In this document: positions 36,950 through 45,692 of the stretch, in pieces
Layout of the letters: every line of letters starts with the position of its first letter
How positions within the stretch are numbered: position 1 is the first letter of the stretch
Source of the DNA: Blastococcus sp. TBT05-19
GTDB taxonomy: Bacteria > Actinomycetota > Actinomycetes > Mycobacteriales > Geodermatophilaceae
NCBI RefSeq assembly: GCF_003319095.1
Contig: NZ_QOHI01000001.1
Location: 992,001-1,056,000, forward strand
Direction: 5' to 3'
Length of the DNA: 64,000 nucleotides
Position numbers and translations under genes: made by a program
Notes under the pieces: model-generated
What the model was told of the DNA's origin: nothing
The model's database searches: none
Seen by the model: only the letters and a program-made list of their open reading frames with translations

Positions 36950-37890
36950 GGGGCGACCTCCTCGTGCCGGAGCACGGCGAGCAGGCGCTCCTCCAGGCTG
37001 ATCCGCACCGGCTCGACGGCGTGCACGCGCACGCCGAGGCCGACGAGGTCGCGCACCAGGTCGGGCACCGTGACGCCGTCGTCGTCGGAGGTGAGCTGGA
37101 CGGTGAACCAGTCGCCGCTGCGGGTCAGCGCGCCGGCCGCCCGCATGCGCTCCTCGGCCGGTCCGTCGGCTCCGGCGAGCCGGAGCCGCACCTCGCGCTG
37201 GCCGAGCAGCTCGGCCAGCGTGCCGGACGCGGCCACCCGGCCCCGGTCGAGGATCACGACCCGGTCGCACACCCGCTCCACCTCGCCGATCAGGTGCGAG
37301 TTCAGGAGCACGGCGACGCCGCGGGACTTCAGCGAGAGCACGATGTCGCGGACGTCGACGCGGCCCAGCGGGTCCAGGGCGCTGGTCGGCTCGTCGAGGA
37401 CGACGAGCTCCGGGCGGGCGACCAGCGCGACGGCGAGGCCGAGGCGCTGCTGCATGCCCTTGGAGAACCCGCCGACCCGGTCGCCGGCGCGCTCGGCCAG
37501 CCCGACCAGCGCCAGGCACTCGCGCCGCTCGGAGGCATCGACGTCGGCACCGGCCAGCTTCACGTGCAGGTCGAGCACCTCGGCCGCGGTCAGCCAGGGC
37601 TGGTAGCGGAAGAGCTCGGGCAGGTACCCGACGGCGCTGCGCGAGCGGGGATCGGTCGAGGGACGGCCGAGCAGCAGCACCTCGCCCGCGTCGGGCCGCA
37701 CCAGGCCGAGCAGCATCTTGATGACGCTGGTCTTCCCGGCGCCGTTGGGGCCCAGCAGCCCGACGACCTCGCCGCGGCCCACCGTGAAGGAGACGTCGTC
37801 CACGGCGGTCCGGCGTCCGTACCGCTTGCGCAGCCCGGAGCACCAGACCGCCGGGGACGGCGGGATGCCGGCGAGCGGGTCGGACGTCAC
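36946..37890 (-). CDS. ABC transporter ATP-binding protein
   Basis: A 314-residue ABC ATPase. Walker A is GLLGPNGAGKTSVIKML, the Q-loop/structural region has AVGYLPELFRYQPWLTAAEVL, the signature is GFSKGMQQRLGLAVAL, Walker B is LVVLDEPTSALDPLGR and the switch His is in VLLNSHLIGEVE. A C-terminal domain of about 100 residues follows, as in exporter ATPases of the CcmA/DrrA type. GTG 37890 is taken as start, giving a 19-base gap to the upstream gene; a GTG at 37923 would add 11 residues and overlap it. It is paired with the downstream permease. Confidence 0.92.
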   Translation of the reverse strand: MTSDPLAGIPPSPAVWCSGLRKRYGRRTAVDDVSFTVGRGEVVGLLGPNGAGKTSVIKMLLGLVRPDAGEVLLLGRPSTDPRSRSAVGYLPELFRYQPWLTAAEVLDLHVKLAGADVDASERRECLALVGLAERAGDRVGGFSKGMQQRLGLAVALVARPELVVLDEPTSALDPLGRVDVRDIVLSLKSRGVAVLLNSHLIGEVERVCDRVVILDRGRVAASGTLAELLGQREVRLRLAGADGPAEERMRAAGALTRSGDWFTVQLTSDDDGVTVPDLVRDLVGLGVRVHAVEPVRISLEERLLAVLRHEEVAP

Positions 37891-37909
37891 GCCGCGGACG
37901 GTAGCGGCG

Positions 37910-39001
37910 TCAGCGGAGCCCACGGGCGACCTGCAGCAGCTCGTCGGCGCTGAGCGTGCCGGCCACCCCGGTCATCACGCCGTCCTCCACCCAGACCACG
38001 CCGGCGAACAACCCGTCGCGGGAGGTGAGCACGGTGGCCTCGGCGCCGTCGACGTCGGCCGTGGAGCTGGTGACCAGCTCCGCGGGCACCGGCAGCGGCA
38101 GCGTGCCGGCGTCGGCCGCGAGGCCGCGCAGCTGCTGGGCGACGTTCTCGGGCAGGCCGGGCAGCGACAACAGGTGGTCGCGGACGGTCTCGAACGGCAC
38201 CCCCGAGGAGGCCACGGTCGGTGCGCCCACCCGGGCGACCACCAGCGTGGGCACACCCGTCGGCTGGGCCCACATCGCCGCGACGCCCGGTCCGGCCTGC
38301 AGCCGCAGCCGGCTGCCGTCCAGGCCCGCGGGCGTCGGCGGCAGCACCTCGCCCTCGGCCGCCGCGGCCTGCGCGGCCTTCGCGGCGGAGAAGGTGAAGG
38401 TCGCCTCGAGGACGCCGGCGGCCTGGTAGGTGGGGTCGCCGGTGACGCCCTCGGGCAGCTCGCCCACCTCGGGGACCGCCAGGCCGGTGCGCTCCTCCGC
38501 AGCGGCCGCGTCGGCCACCTGCTCCGGCTCGGGCTCGCGGACGACCTGCAGGTCGCCGTAGGCGGAGAGGTCGGGGATCTGCACCAGGTCGGCGCTGGTC
38601 ACCGCGATCGGGTCGATCTGCTCGGCCTGAAAGATCGGCAGCCAGTCGTTGGCCGCGGCCACGCCCGCACCGGCCAGCAGGACCGTGGCACCGAGCGCGG
38701 CGACCGCCGGACGCCGGACGGCGGTCCGCCAGCGGGCGGGTGCGGCGGTGGGCGCCGGGCGGAACACCGGCGCAGGGGCCGACGCGGGGGCCGTCGAGAA
38801 CCGGGCCCAGGCGGCGTCGGTGTCGACGGCGGAGGACCCGGACGTCGCGAGCGCGGCGCCGACGAGCTCGGCGTCCGCGCGGATCTCGTCCAGGGCCCGC
38901 AGGCAGGTGTCGCAGCCGGCGACGTGCGCCCGGTCGGCGTCTGAGACGCCGGCGGGCTCGTCGACCAGCCGGCGCAGCACGCCCTCAGTCGGATGACGCA
39001 T
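37910..39001 (-). CDS. Putative anti-sigma factor with zinc-finger (ZAS) domain
   Basis: A 363-residue protein probably controlling the ECF sigma factor encoded just upstream. The N terminus has the anti-sigma zinc motif HVAGCDTC (HxxxCxxC) near residue 26. One membrane helix follows (VAALGATVLLAGAGVAAA, near 100-118), then a large extracytoplasmic domain (residues about 125-363) with repeated Val/Ala-rich strands such as VPTLVVARVGAP and ATVLTSRDGLFAGVVWVEDGV. That outer domain could sense envelope stress. Its start overlaps the sigma factor gene by 17 bases, a typical sigma/anti-sigma coupling. Confidence 0.85.
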   Translation of the reverse strand: MRHPTEGVLRRLVDEPAGVSDADRAHVAGCDTCLRALDEIRADAELVGAALATSGSSAVDTDAAWARFSTAPASAPAPVFRPAPTAAPARWRTAVRRPAVAALGATVLLAGAGVAAANDWLPIFQAEQIDPIAVTSADLVQIPDLSAYGDLQVVREPEPEQVADAAAAEERTGLAVPEVGELPEGVTGDPTYQAAGVLEATFTFSAAKAAQAAAAEGEVLPPTPAGLDGSRLRLQAGPGVAAMWAQPTGVPTLVVARVGAPTVASSGVPFETVRDHLLSLPGLPENVAQQLRGLAADAGTLPLPVPAELVTSSTADVDGAEATVLTSRDGLFAGVVWVEDGVMTGVAGTLSADELLQVARGLR

Positions 39002-39581
39002 GGCGGTTCAGCTCCTCGCGAAGGGCGGCCTCGGCGCGACGGACCGTCGTGCCGATGCTGCCGGGGGACAGGTCGAGAGCGGCGGCGACCTCGGCGTAGC
39101 TGAGGCCGCTGTGGCGCAGCACCAGGGCAACGGCCTGGGTGCGGGGGAGGGTGGCGAGGGCGGCCCGGACGCGGCTGCGCTCCTCGCGGGTGAGCACCGT
39201 GTCGGCCACGTCGGGGACGACGGCGGTGTCGGCGGCGGCGACGGTCTCCTCGCGGGACGCGCGCCGGCGGCCCGAGCGGATCAGGTTGAGCGCGGTGTGC
39301 GCGGCGGCCACGGACAGCCAGCCGCCGGCCTCCCCGGCCGGGACCCGGGAGCGGCCGAAGGAGAGGAAGACCTCCTGGGCGACGTCCTCCGCCTGGTCCC
39401 GCGAGCCGAGCACCCGGGCCGCGACGCCGACGACCCGCGAGTACTCGCGGCGGAAGACATCCTCGAGGTCGGGCCGCACCGACGTCGCCACGGCGCCCAA
39501 CCCTCCGGGTCGGCCCACCGCGGCGCGGGGGCGTGCCAGGACGACGGCGGCTGCCGGTCGTCCCCGTTGAACGAGCTCCAT
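38985..39581 (-). CDS. ECF-family RNA polymerase sigma factor
   Basis: A 198-residue ECF sigma factor. Region 2 reads VFRREYSRVVGVAARVLGSRDQAEDVAQEVFLSFG, and region 4 reads ALATLPRTQAVALVLRHSGLSYAEVAAALDLSPGSIGTTVRRAEAALREEL. The first 30 residues (Arg/Ala/Pro-rich) lack domain content, so GTG 39491, giving 168 residues, may be the true start instead of ATG 39581. The gene overlaps the anti-sigma-like gene downstream, and the ABC transporter genes follow, possibly as part of the regulon. A palindrome lies 23 bases upstream of the ATG. Confidence 0.9.
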   Translation of the reverse strand: MELVQRGRPAAAVVLARPRAAVGRPGGLGAVATSVRPDLEDVFRREYSRVVGVAARVLGSRDQAEDVAQEVFLSFGRSRVPAGEAGGWLSVAAAHTALNLIRSGRRRASREETVAAADTAVVPDVADTVLTREERSRVRAALATLPRTQAVALVLRHSGLSYAEVAAALDLSPGSIGTTVRRAEAALREELNRHASSD

Positions 39582-39603
39582 GCCTGACTAGCACCGCCGG
39601 GCC

Positions 39604-39622
39604 CGCGGATGTGACATCCGCG
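39604..39622. promoter_or_regulatory. 19-base inverted repeat upstream of the sigma gene
   Basis: CGCGGATGT-G-ACATCCGCG has perfect 9-base arms around a single central base. It lies in the 52-base gap between the flavin reductase stop (39634) and the sigma factor start (39581), both on the minus strand. It may be a protein-binding site for the sigma gene promoter, or, folded with a five-base loop, a terminator for the flavin reductase. Confidence 0.5.
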
Positions 39623-39633
39623 CCGGAGATCGC

Positions 39634-40146
39634 TCAGCCGCGACCGGCAGGGGCGCCCGTCTCGTCGACGAACCGGCCGCGCAGCCGCAGCAGCGGAGGC
39701 ACCGCGGGGTTCAGCACCGGCACGCCCACCACCTCCAGCAGCGCCAGGACGTGGTCCCCGGCCTCGACCAGCCGCTCCAGCCGGCAGTCCAGCGCCGCCG
39801 GGGCCTCCCGCAGCACGATCCCGCCGCTGGTCTCCGCCCGCGTCCACGGCACGGTCTCCAGCAGGTGCCGGGCGCTGGGCCGCCCCGCGGAGGAGAAGCG
39901 GGAGGCGACGATGGCGTGCGCGGCGCCGAGCACCGTGAGCGCGCAGGTGCCGACGGACTCCAGCACCTCGGCCGGGTAGCCGTCGGCGGAGAGCCCCACC
40001 GCGACCAGCGGGGGCGCGGACGACACGCTCATCACCGAGCTGACGGTCGTGCCGACGTCGTCGATGTCGTCCCGGACGGTCAGCAGGCAGACCCCGGCGG
40101 CGTACTGGCTCAGCGCAGCGGCGAACTCGGTGCGGTCGACCGGCAT
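39634..40146 (-). CDS. Flavin reductase-like domain protein
   Basis: A 170-residue flavin reductase/FMN-binding split-barrel protein. Hallmarks: ALSQYAAGVCLLTVRD near residue 10, TTVSSVMSVSSAPPLVAVGL near 33, FSSAGRPSARHLLE near 85, and ALDCRLERLVEAGDHVLALLEVVGV near 125. Such proteins supply reduced flavin to a monooxygenase or reduce other small substrates with NAD(P)H. No partner monooxygenase is adjacent. It is divergent from the disulfide oxidoreductase gene with a 33-base gap. Confidence 0.88.
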   Translation of the reverse strand: MPVDRTEFAAALSQYAAGVCLLTVRDDIDDVGTTVSSVMSVSSAPPLVAVGLSADGYPAEVLESVGTCALTVLGAAHAIVASRFSSAGRPSARHLLETVPWTRAETSGGIVLREAPAALDCRLERLVEAGDHVLALLEVVGVPVLNPAVPPLLRLRGRFVDETGAPAGRG

Positions 40147-40179
40147 GCGCCCAGTCGACCACAACCCCAGGATGGAGCG

Positions 40180-41604
40180 GTGGATGCATCGGAGCGCACG
40201 TACGACGTCGTCGTCCTCGGAGGCGGCTCGACCGGGGAGAACGTGGCCGACATCGTCGTCCGCGGTGGGCTGACCGCGGTCGTCGTGGAGCCGGAGCTGG
40301 TCGGCGGCGAGTGCTCGTACTGGGCCTGCATGCCCAGCAAGGCGCTGCTGCGCGGCACCGAGGTGCTGGCCGAGGCCCGGGCCGTGCCCGGCGCGGCCGC
40401 GGCGGTGACCGGCGAGCAGGACGTCGCGGCGACGCTGGCCCGCCGCGACTCCTTCACCTCGAACTGGGACGACGCCTCGCAGGTGGAGTGGCTGGAGTCC
40501 GCGGGCATCGACCTGCTGCGCGGCACCGGGCGGCTGGACGGCGAGCGGACCGTCGTGGTCACCGACGACGAGGGCGGCACGGTCCGGCTGACCGCCCGGC
40601 ACGCGGTCGCCGTCTGCACCGGGTCGATGGCCGCGGTGCCGCCGATCGACGGGCTGGCCGACGTCGTCCCCTGGACGCCGCGGGAGGCGACCAGCGCCAA
40701 GGGGGCCCCGGCCCGGCTGCTGGTGCTCGGCGGTGGCTACGTGGGCTGCGAGATGGCGACGGCCTGGCAGGCGCTCGGCTCGCAGGTGACCGTGCTGCAG
40801 CGGGGGGAGCGGCTGCTGCCGGGCCTGGAGCCGCAGGCTGGGGAAGCGGTCGGTGCGGCGCTGCGCGACGCGGGTGTCGAGGTGCGGTTGACGACCTCGG
40901 TGACCGGCGCCCGCCGGGACGGGACCGAGGTCGTGCTGACCACCGACGACGGCCAGGAGTTCCGCGGCGACGAGGTGCTGGTCGCCGTCGGCCGGAAGGC
41001 CCGCACGGACGACATCGGCGCGGACACCGTGGGCCTCGAGCCGGGGGAGTACCTCTCGGTCGACAGCACGCTGCGGGTCGAGGGCTCGAGCTGGCTCTAC
41101 GGCGTCGGCGACGTCAACGGCCGCCGGCAGCTGACCCACATGGGCAAGTACCAGGCCCGCCAGGCCGGCGCGGCGATCGTGGCGCGCGCCCGCGGCGAGG
41201 AGGCCGACACGTCGCCGTGGTCGCCGTTCGTGGCCACCGCCGACGACGTCGCGACGCCGTCGGTGGTGTTCACCTCGCCCCAGGTCGCCAGCGTCGGGCG
41301 CACCTCGGCGCAGGCCGAGTCCGATGGCCTCCCGCACCGCGTCGTCGAGTACGCGATCGGCAGCGTCGCCGGCGCCTCGCTCTTCGCCGACGGGTACGAG
41401 GGCACCGCGGTGGCCGTCGTGGACACCGAGCGCGAGGTGCTGCTCGGCGTCACCTTCGTCGGCCCGGCGGTGGCCGAGCTGCTGCACGCGGCGACGATCG
41501 CGGTGGTCGGCGAGGTGCCGATCGGCCGGCTCTGGCACGCCGTCCCGGCCTACCCGACGATCAGCGAGATCTGGCTGAGGTTGCTGGAGACCTATCGCGG
41601 CTAG
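40180..41604 (+). CDS. Pyridine nucleotide-disulfide oxidoreductase (class I)
   Basis: A 474-residue flavoprotein related to lipoamide dehydrogenase and mercuric reductase. The FAD motif is VVVLGGGSTGENVADIVVRGG. The redox-active pair lies in GGECSYWACMPSKALL (CxxxxC spacing, with SYWA between the cysteines). The NAD(P) motif is LLVLGGGYVGCEMATAWQALG and the second FAD segment is LYGVGDVNG. The C-terminal dimer domain ends HAVPAYPTISEIWLRLLE, with the catalytic His in HAVPAYPT followed by S-E. The substrate disulfide is unknown. GTG 40180 is used as start; the body is unambiguous. Confidence 0.9.
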   Translation: MDASERTYDVVVLGGGSTGENVADIVVRGGLTAVVVEPELVGGECSYWACMPSKALLRGTEVLAEARAVPGAAAAVTGEQDVAATLARRDSFTSNWDDASQVEWLESAGIDLLRGTGRLDGERTVVVTDDEGGTVRLTARHAVAVCTGSMAAVPPIDGLADVVPWTPREATSAKGAPARLLVLGGGYVGCEMATAWQALGSQVTVLQRGERLLPGLEPQAGEAVGAALRDAGVEVRLTTSVTGARRDGTEVVLTTDDGQEFRGDEVLVAVGRKARTDDIGADTVGLEPGEYLSVDSTLRVEGSSWLYGVGDVNGRRQLTHMGKYQARQAGAAIVARARGEEADTSPWSPFVATADDVATPSVVFTSPQVASVGRTSAQAESDGLPHRVVEYAIGSVAGASLFADGYEGTAVAVVDTEREVLLGVTFVGPAVAELLHAATIAVVGEVPIGRLWHAVPAYPTISEIWLRLLETYRG

Positions 41605-41613
41605 GTTCGCGGC

Positions 41614-42579
41614 ATGAAGATCGTCCTCCCCGGCGGCACGGGGCAGGTGGGCGGCCTGCTGCGGCGGGCCCTGGCCGCGCAGGGGCACGACGTCGTCGTG
41701 CTGAGCCGGCGGCCGGAGCAGCTGGAGGACGGCGTCCGGCACGTCCTGTGGGACGGCCGGACGCTCGGCGCCTGGGCGGAGGAGTTCGACGGCGCGGACG
41801 CGGTCGTCAACCTCGCGGGCCGGACGGTGAGCGCTCGCTACAACGACCGGAACCTGCGCCAGATGATGGACTCGCGCGTCGACTCCACCCGGGTGGTCGG
41901 CGAGGCGATCGAGCGGGCCACCCGGCCGCCGCGCGTCTGGCTGCAGATGAGCACGGCGACGATCTACGCCGACGCCCGCAGCCGGCCCGACGACCTCCCG
42001 CACGACGAGGCGAACGGGATCATCGGCGGCGAGGAACCCGACGTGCCGCTCTACTGGGAGTACAGCGTGCGCATCGCCCGCCGGTGGGAGGAGACCCAGG
42101 CGGCGGCCGACGTCCCGGGCACCCGCCGGGTCGCGCTCCGGGCGGCGATGGTGATGACCCCCGACCGCGGCGGGGTCTTCGACTACCTGTCGTGGATGGC
42201 CCGGATCGGTGTCGGGGGCCCGGTCGCCGGTGGCCGCCAGTACGTGTCGTGGATCCACGGCGAGGACTTCGTGCGGGCGGTGGAGCTGCTCCTCGACCTC
42301 GAGGACGTCGACGGTCCGGTCAACCTCGCCGCGCCCGGGCCGGTGACCCAGCGGGAGCTGATGCGCTCGCTGCGCCGGGCGTGGGGGAGGCGGCCGGGGC
42401 TGCCCGCCACCGCCTGGATGGCCGAGATCGGTGCCTTCGTCCTGCGCACCGACACCGAGCTGCTGCTCAAGAGCCGCCGGGTGGTGCCCGGGCGGCTGCT
42501 CGACGCCGGGTTCACCTTCGTCCACCCGACCTGGGACGAGGCGGCCCGCGACCTGGTGGCGGAGCGGCGCCGGCGGTGA
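41614..42579 (+). CDS. TIGR01777-family NAD(P)-binding epimerase-like protein
   Basis: A 321-residue extended SDR-like protein. The Rossmann start is KIVLPGGTGQVGGLLRRALAAQGH; the family signature is DGADAVVNLAGRTVSARYN and RVDSTRVVGEAI; the C-terminal domain has YVSWIHGEDFVRAVELLL and GRLLDAGFTFVHPTWDEAARDL, typical of TIGR01777 proteins (YfcH/SulA-like). The reaction is unknown. It starts nine bases after the disulfide oxidoreductase, so the two may be cotranscribed. Confidence 0.9.
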   Translation: MKIVLPGGTGQVGGLLRRALAAQGHDVVVLSRRPEQLEDGVRHVLWDGRTLGAWAEEFDGADAVVNLAGRTVSARYNDRNLRQMMDSRVDSTRVVGEAIERATRPPRVWLQMSTATIYADARSRPDDLPHDEANGIIGGEEPDVPLYWEYSVRIARRWEETQAAADVPGTRRVALRAAMVMTPDRGGVFDYLSWMARIGVGGPVAGGRQYVSWIHGEDFVRAVELLLDLEDVDGPVNLAAPGPVTQRELMRSLRRAWGRRPGLPATAWMAEIGAFVLRTDTELLLKSRRVVPGRLLDAGFTFVHPTWDEAARDLVAERRRR

Positions 42580-42636
42580 GCCGGTTCACGCCCGGGCCGC
42601 AGGCAGGTGGCGGTGCGGTCGTGCTGGAGTGGACGG

Positions 42637-43446
42637 GTGCCCGCCGACCTCTCCGCACCGTCCCCCTGGCGTCGCTACATCGCCCTCGGTGACTCGTTCA
42701 CCGAGGGGCTGAGCGACCCCGACCCGGCGCGGCCGGGTGAGTTCCGCGGCTGGGCCGACCGGCTCGCCGAGCACCTGGCCACCGCCTCCGACGACGACGT
42801 CGAGTACGCCAACCTCGCCATCCGGGGGCGGCTGCTGCGCCAGGTCGTCGACGAGCAGGTGGAGGTCGCGCTGGCGGCCCGGCCCGACCTGGTCAGCCTG
42901 GTCGCCGGCGGCAACGACCTGATGCGCCCCGGCTCGGACCCCGACGAGCTCGCCGCCGGGCTGGAGGCGGCGGTGGTCCGCTTCCGCGAGGCCGGTGCCG
43001 ACGTGCTGCTGGCGACCAGCGTCGACACCCGCAACACCCCGATCCTGCGCCGGGTCCGCGGCAAGATCGCGATCCACAACGCCAACATCTGGTCGATCGC
43101 CGACCGCACCGGCGCCGTGGTGCTCGACCAGTGGGGCGCGGCCTGGGTGCAGGACTTCCGGCTGTGGGACTCCGACCGCATCCACATGACCGACGAGGGC
43201 CACCGCCGCATGGCGCTGGCGGCCGCGGCCGCGCTCGGCCTGCCCGGTGCCGACGGCGAGGACTGGCGCACCCCGCTCCCGCCGCAGGCCCCGCGGGCGC
43301 TGCGCGCGGCGGTGGCGGAGGAGGCGGCGTGGGTGCGCGGCTTCGTCGCCCCGTGGATCGGCCGGCGGCTGCGCGGGCGCTCGTCCGGCGACGGCCGGCA
43401 GCCCAAGCGCCCCGTCCCGCTCACCCTCCCGAAGCCGGCCCTCTAG
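42637..43446 (+). CDS. SGNH/GDSL-family hydrolase
   Basis: A 269-residue esterase/lipase-like SGNH hydrolase. Block I has the nucleophile Ser in YIALGDSFTEGLSDP, block II the Gly in EYANLAIRGRLL, block III GGNDLMRPG and block V the His in SDRIHMTDEGHRRMALA, with Asp three residues before it. No signal peptide is seen, so it is probably cytoplasmic. GTG 42637 is chosen because TGGAGTGG precedes it at a good distance; GTG 42607 would add ten residues. A strong terminator follows. Confidence 0.9.
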   Translation: MPADLSAPSPWRRYIALGDSFTEGLSDPDPARPGEFRGWADRLAEHLATASDDDVEYANLAIRGRLLRQVVDEQVEVALAARPDLVSLVAGGNDLMRPGSDPDELAAGLEAAVVRFREAGADVLLATSVDTRNTPILRRVRGKIAIHNANIWSIADRTGAVVLDQWGAAWVQDFRLWDSDRIHMTDEGHRRMALAAAAALGLPGADGEDWRTPLPPQAPRALRAAVAEEAAWVRGFVAPWIGRRLRGRSSGDGRQPKRPVPLTLPKPAL

Positions 43447-43452
43447 CGCGCA

Positions 43453-43485
43453 CGAGGCCGTCATCCAGCGCGGATGACGGCCTCG
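43453..43485. terminator. Bidirectional hairpin terminator
   Basis: CGAGGCCGTCATCC and its exact complement GGATGACGGCCTCG form a 14-base-pair stem with an AGCGC loop, between the convergent SGNH hydrolase and PAS-GGDEF-EAL genes. Confidence 0.85.
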
Positions 43486-43504
43486 GGTGCACGACGGGCT
43501 GCGG

Positions 43505-45463
43505 TTACAGGTCCTCGGGGTCGGCGAGCTCGTCGAAGAGGGTGCGCGCCGCGAACGACCCGGTGTCGTGCAGGTCGTGGGCCTCGGGCGTCGGGGGGAT
43601 CCGCGGCTTGGGCAGCGAGACCGGCGGGACCTCCAGCTCGGGCAGCAGCGGGCCGGCGACGTCCTCGACCGGGGCCTGGGTGGCCTCGCTCATCAGCACC
43701 TCCGCCGGGCTGGGCAGCGGTGCGGGACGGCCGAAGGCGAAGCCCTGGGCCATGGCGCAGCCGTGCCGGAGCAGCCAGTCGGCCTGGTCCAGGTCCTCGA
43801 TGCCCTCGGCGATGACCTGGAGGCCCATGCCGCGGCCGAGCTGCAGCAGGCCGTGCACGAGCGCGGCGGTCGAGGGCTCGGTGACGACGTCGGCGACGAA
43901 CGAGCGGTCGATCTTCACGGTGTGGATCGGCAGCCGGTGCAGCGCGGTGATCGCCGAGTAGCCGGTGCCGAAGTCGTCCAGCGCGAGCGTCACGCCCTGC
44001 TGGGTGACGACGGCGACCGAGTGCAGCGTGGCCTCGGCGGCGAAGAGCGCCGTCGACTCGGTGATCTCCAGCTCCAGGCGGTGCGGCGGCAGCCCGGACT
44101 CCTCCAGGGCCGCGGCGACCAGCTCGCTGAAGCCGTCCTCGGCGAGGTGGCGGGCGGAGATGTTGACGTGCACCCGCAGGTCGTCGGGCCAGGTGACGGC
44201 GTCCAGGCAGGCGCGGCGGAGGACCCACGCGCCGAGCTTGGAGGTGAGCCGGTTGTTCTCGGCGGCGTCGAGGAAGGCGCCCGGGGGGAGCAGCCCGCGG
44301 GTGGGGTGCTGCCAGCGGATGAGCGCCTCGTAGCCGAGCAGCGTCTCGTCGGCCAGGTGCACGATCGGCTGGTAGAAGAGCCGAAGCTCGTCGTGGTCCA
44401 GCGCGTGCCGGAGGTCGGTCTCCAGCTGCAGGGCGTCGACCTCGTTGCGGCTGAGAGCGCCCTCGTGCACCTCGATGCGGGCGCGCTGGCCGTCGGCCTT
44501 GGCGCGGGTGAGCGCGCTCTGCGCCTGCCGGAGCAGGTCGTCGGGGGTCATGTCGGAGCCGAGGGTGAGCCCGACGCTGGCCGACAGGGTCAGCTCCCGG
44601 TCCTGCACCACGAACGGCTCGTCCAGGACGCCGAGCAGCCGCTCGGCGAGCGTGCGCAGGCCCGCGAGGTCCTCGACGTCCTCGGCCACGACCAGGAACT
44701 CGTCGGCGCCGAGGCGCACGGCGGTGTCCTCGACCCGGGTGCTCCAGCGGAGGCGGTCGGCGAACTGGCTGAGCAGCAGGTCGCCGGCCTCGTGGCCCAG
44801 CGCCTCGTTGACCGCCTGGAAGCGGTCGATGTTGAGGTGCACCAGGCCGACCTGCAGGCCGCGGCGACGGGAGAGCGCGACGGCGTGCCGCAGCCGGTCG
44901 GTGAGCGCGCGGCGGTTGGGCAGGCCGGTCAGCGGGTCGGTGTAGGCCCGGCGGACGGCGTCCTCCTCCGCGCGACGGCGGTCGGTGACGTCGACCATCG
45001 AGAGGACGACGAACTGCGGCGTCCCGTTGTTCTGGCGCACGATCTCGTGCGACTGCACGACCCACAGCTCGGTGCCGTCGGAGCGGCGCAGCCGGCGCTC
45101 GCCGTCGAGCAGGAGGTTGGGGTCCATGACCGGCTCGCCGGGCGGTGACTCGAGACCGAGGTCGCCGACCGGCGGGTCGTCCGGGTGGGCCAGCAGGTCG
45201 ATGTGCCGGCCGGACAGGCTCTCGGGGGTGCGGCCGGTGAGGGCGCACATCCGCGGGTTGGCCACCAGCACGTGCCCGTCGAGGTCGACGAGGGCCTGGG
45301 GGATCGGCGCCGAGAGGAAGAGCGCCTGGAAGAGCTGACCCCGGTCCGCGAGCAGCGTGTCGATGGCCCGCAAACGCTGCCCGGCGGTGCTGCCGGGCGT
45401 GCCCGGGGACCGCGGCATGTCGGGTGCGGGAAGGCTCACCGGGACAGCGTCACCCATCGTCAT
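43505..45463 (-). CDS. PAS-GGDEF-EAL cyclic-di-GMP signalling protein
   Basis: A 652-residue soluble signalling protein. A PAS domain comes first (LFLSAPIPQALVDLDGHVLVANPRMCALTG near residue 55). A diguanylate cyclase domain follows (YTDPLTGLPNRRALTDRLR), whose active-site loop reads GADEF instead of GGDEF. The EAL phosphodiesterase domain looks intact: YEALIRWQHP, HVNISARHL, LEITES, LALDDFGTGYS, VKIDRSFV, VIAEGIED and CAMAQGFAFGRP. Net c-di-GMP breakdown is therefore likely, with the degenerate cyclase perhaps regulatory. ATG 45463 is used; a GTG at 45511 is possible. Confidence 0.92.
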   Translation of the reverse strand: MTMGDAVPVSLPAPDMPRSPGTPGSTAGQRLRAIDTLLADRGQLFQALFLSAPIPQALVDLDGHVLVANPRMCALTGRTPESLSGRHIDLLAHPDDPPVGDLGLESPPGEPVMDPNLLLDGERRLRRSDGTELWVVQSHEIVRQNNGTPQFVVLSMVDVTDRRRAEEDAVRRAYTDPLTGLPNRRALTDRLRHAVALSRRRGLQVGLVHLNIDRFQAVNEALGHEAGDLLLSQFADRLRWSTRVEDTAVRLGADEFLVVAEDVEDLAGLRTLAERLLGVLDEPFVVQDRELTLSASVGLTLGSDMTPDDLLRQAQSALTRAKADGQRARIEVHEGALSRNEVDALQLETDLRHALDHDELRLFYQPIVHLADETLLGYEALIRWQHPTRGLLPPGAFLDAAENNRLTSKLGAWVLRRACLDAVTWPDDLRVHVNISARHLAEDGFSELVAAALEESGLPPHRLELEITESTALFAAEATLHSVAVVTQQGVTLALDDFGTGYSAITALHRLPIHTVKIDRSFVADVVTEPSTAALVHGLLQLGRGMGLQVIAEGIEDLDQADWLLRHGCAMAQGFAFGRPAPLPSPAEVLMSEATQAPVEDVAGPLLPELEVPPVSLPKPRIPPTPEAHDLHDTGSFAARTLFDELADPEDL

Positions 45464-45692
45464 CGAAAAGTGACGGAACCGGGCGACGGAGAGTCGTGTT
45501 CGTGCCGTCACTCCGTGTTAGTTGTGCGTGTCCTCTCGGCAGAATGTGCCGTGCCCGGGCGGCCGGGCGGGTGGTTCTGACCAGCCGCCCGAGCCCGGGC
45601 CCGTTCCGCCCCGCGCGTCCGGCCTCGTCCCGAGCGGGAATCCCGGCGTCGTCGCCGGTGCTGCGCACTCCAGACGACGAGAGGTGAGTGCG

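Noticed and set aside
39634-42525. A 963-residue minus-strand open frame
   Set aside because: Only the last 170 residues (flavin reductase) are real; the rest is antisense to the disulfide oxidoreductase and epimerase genes.
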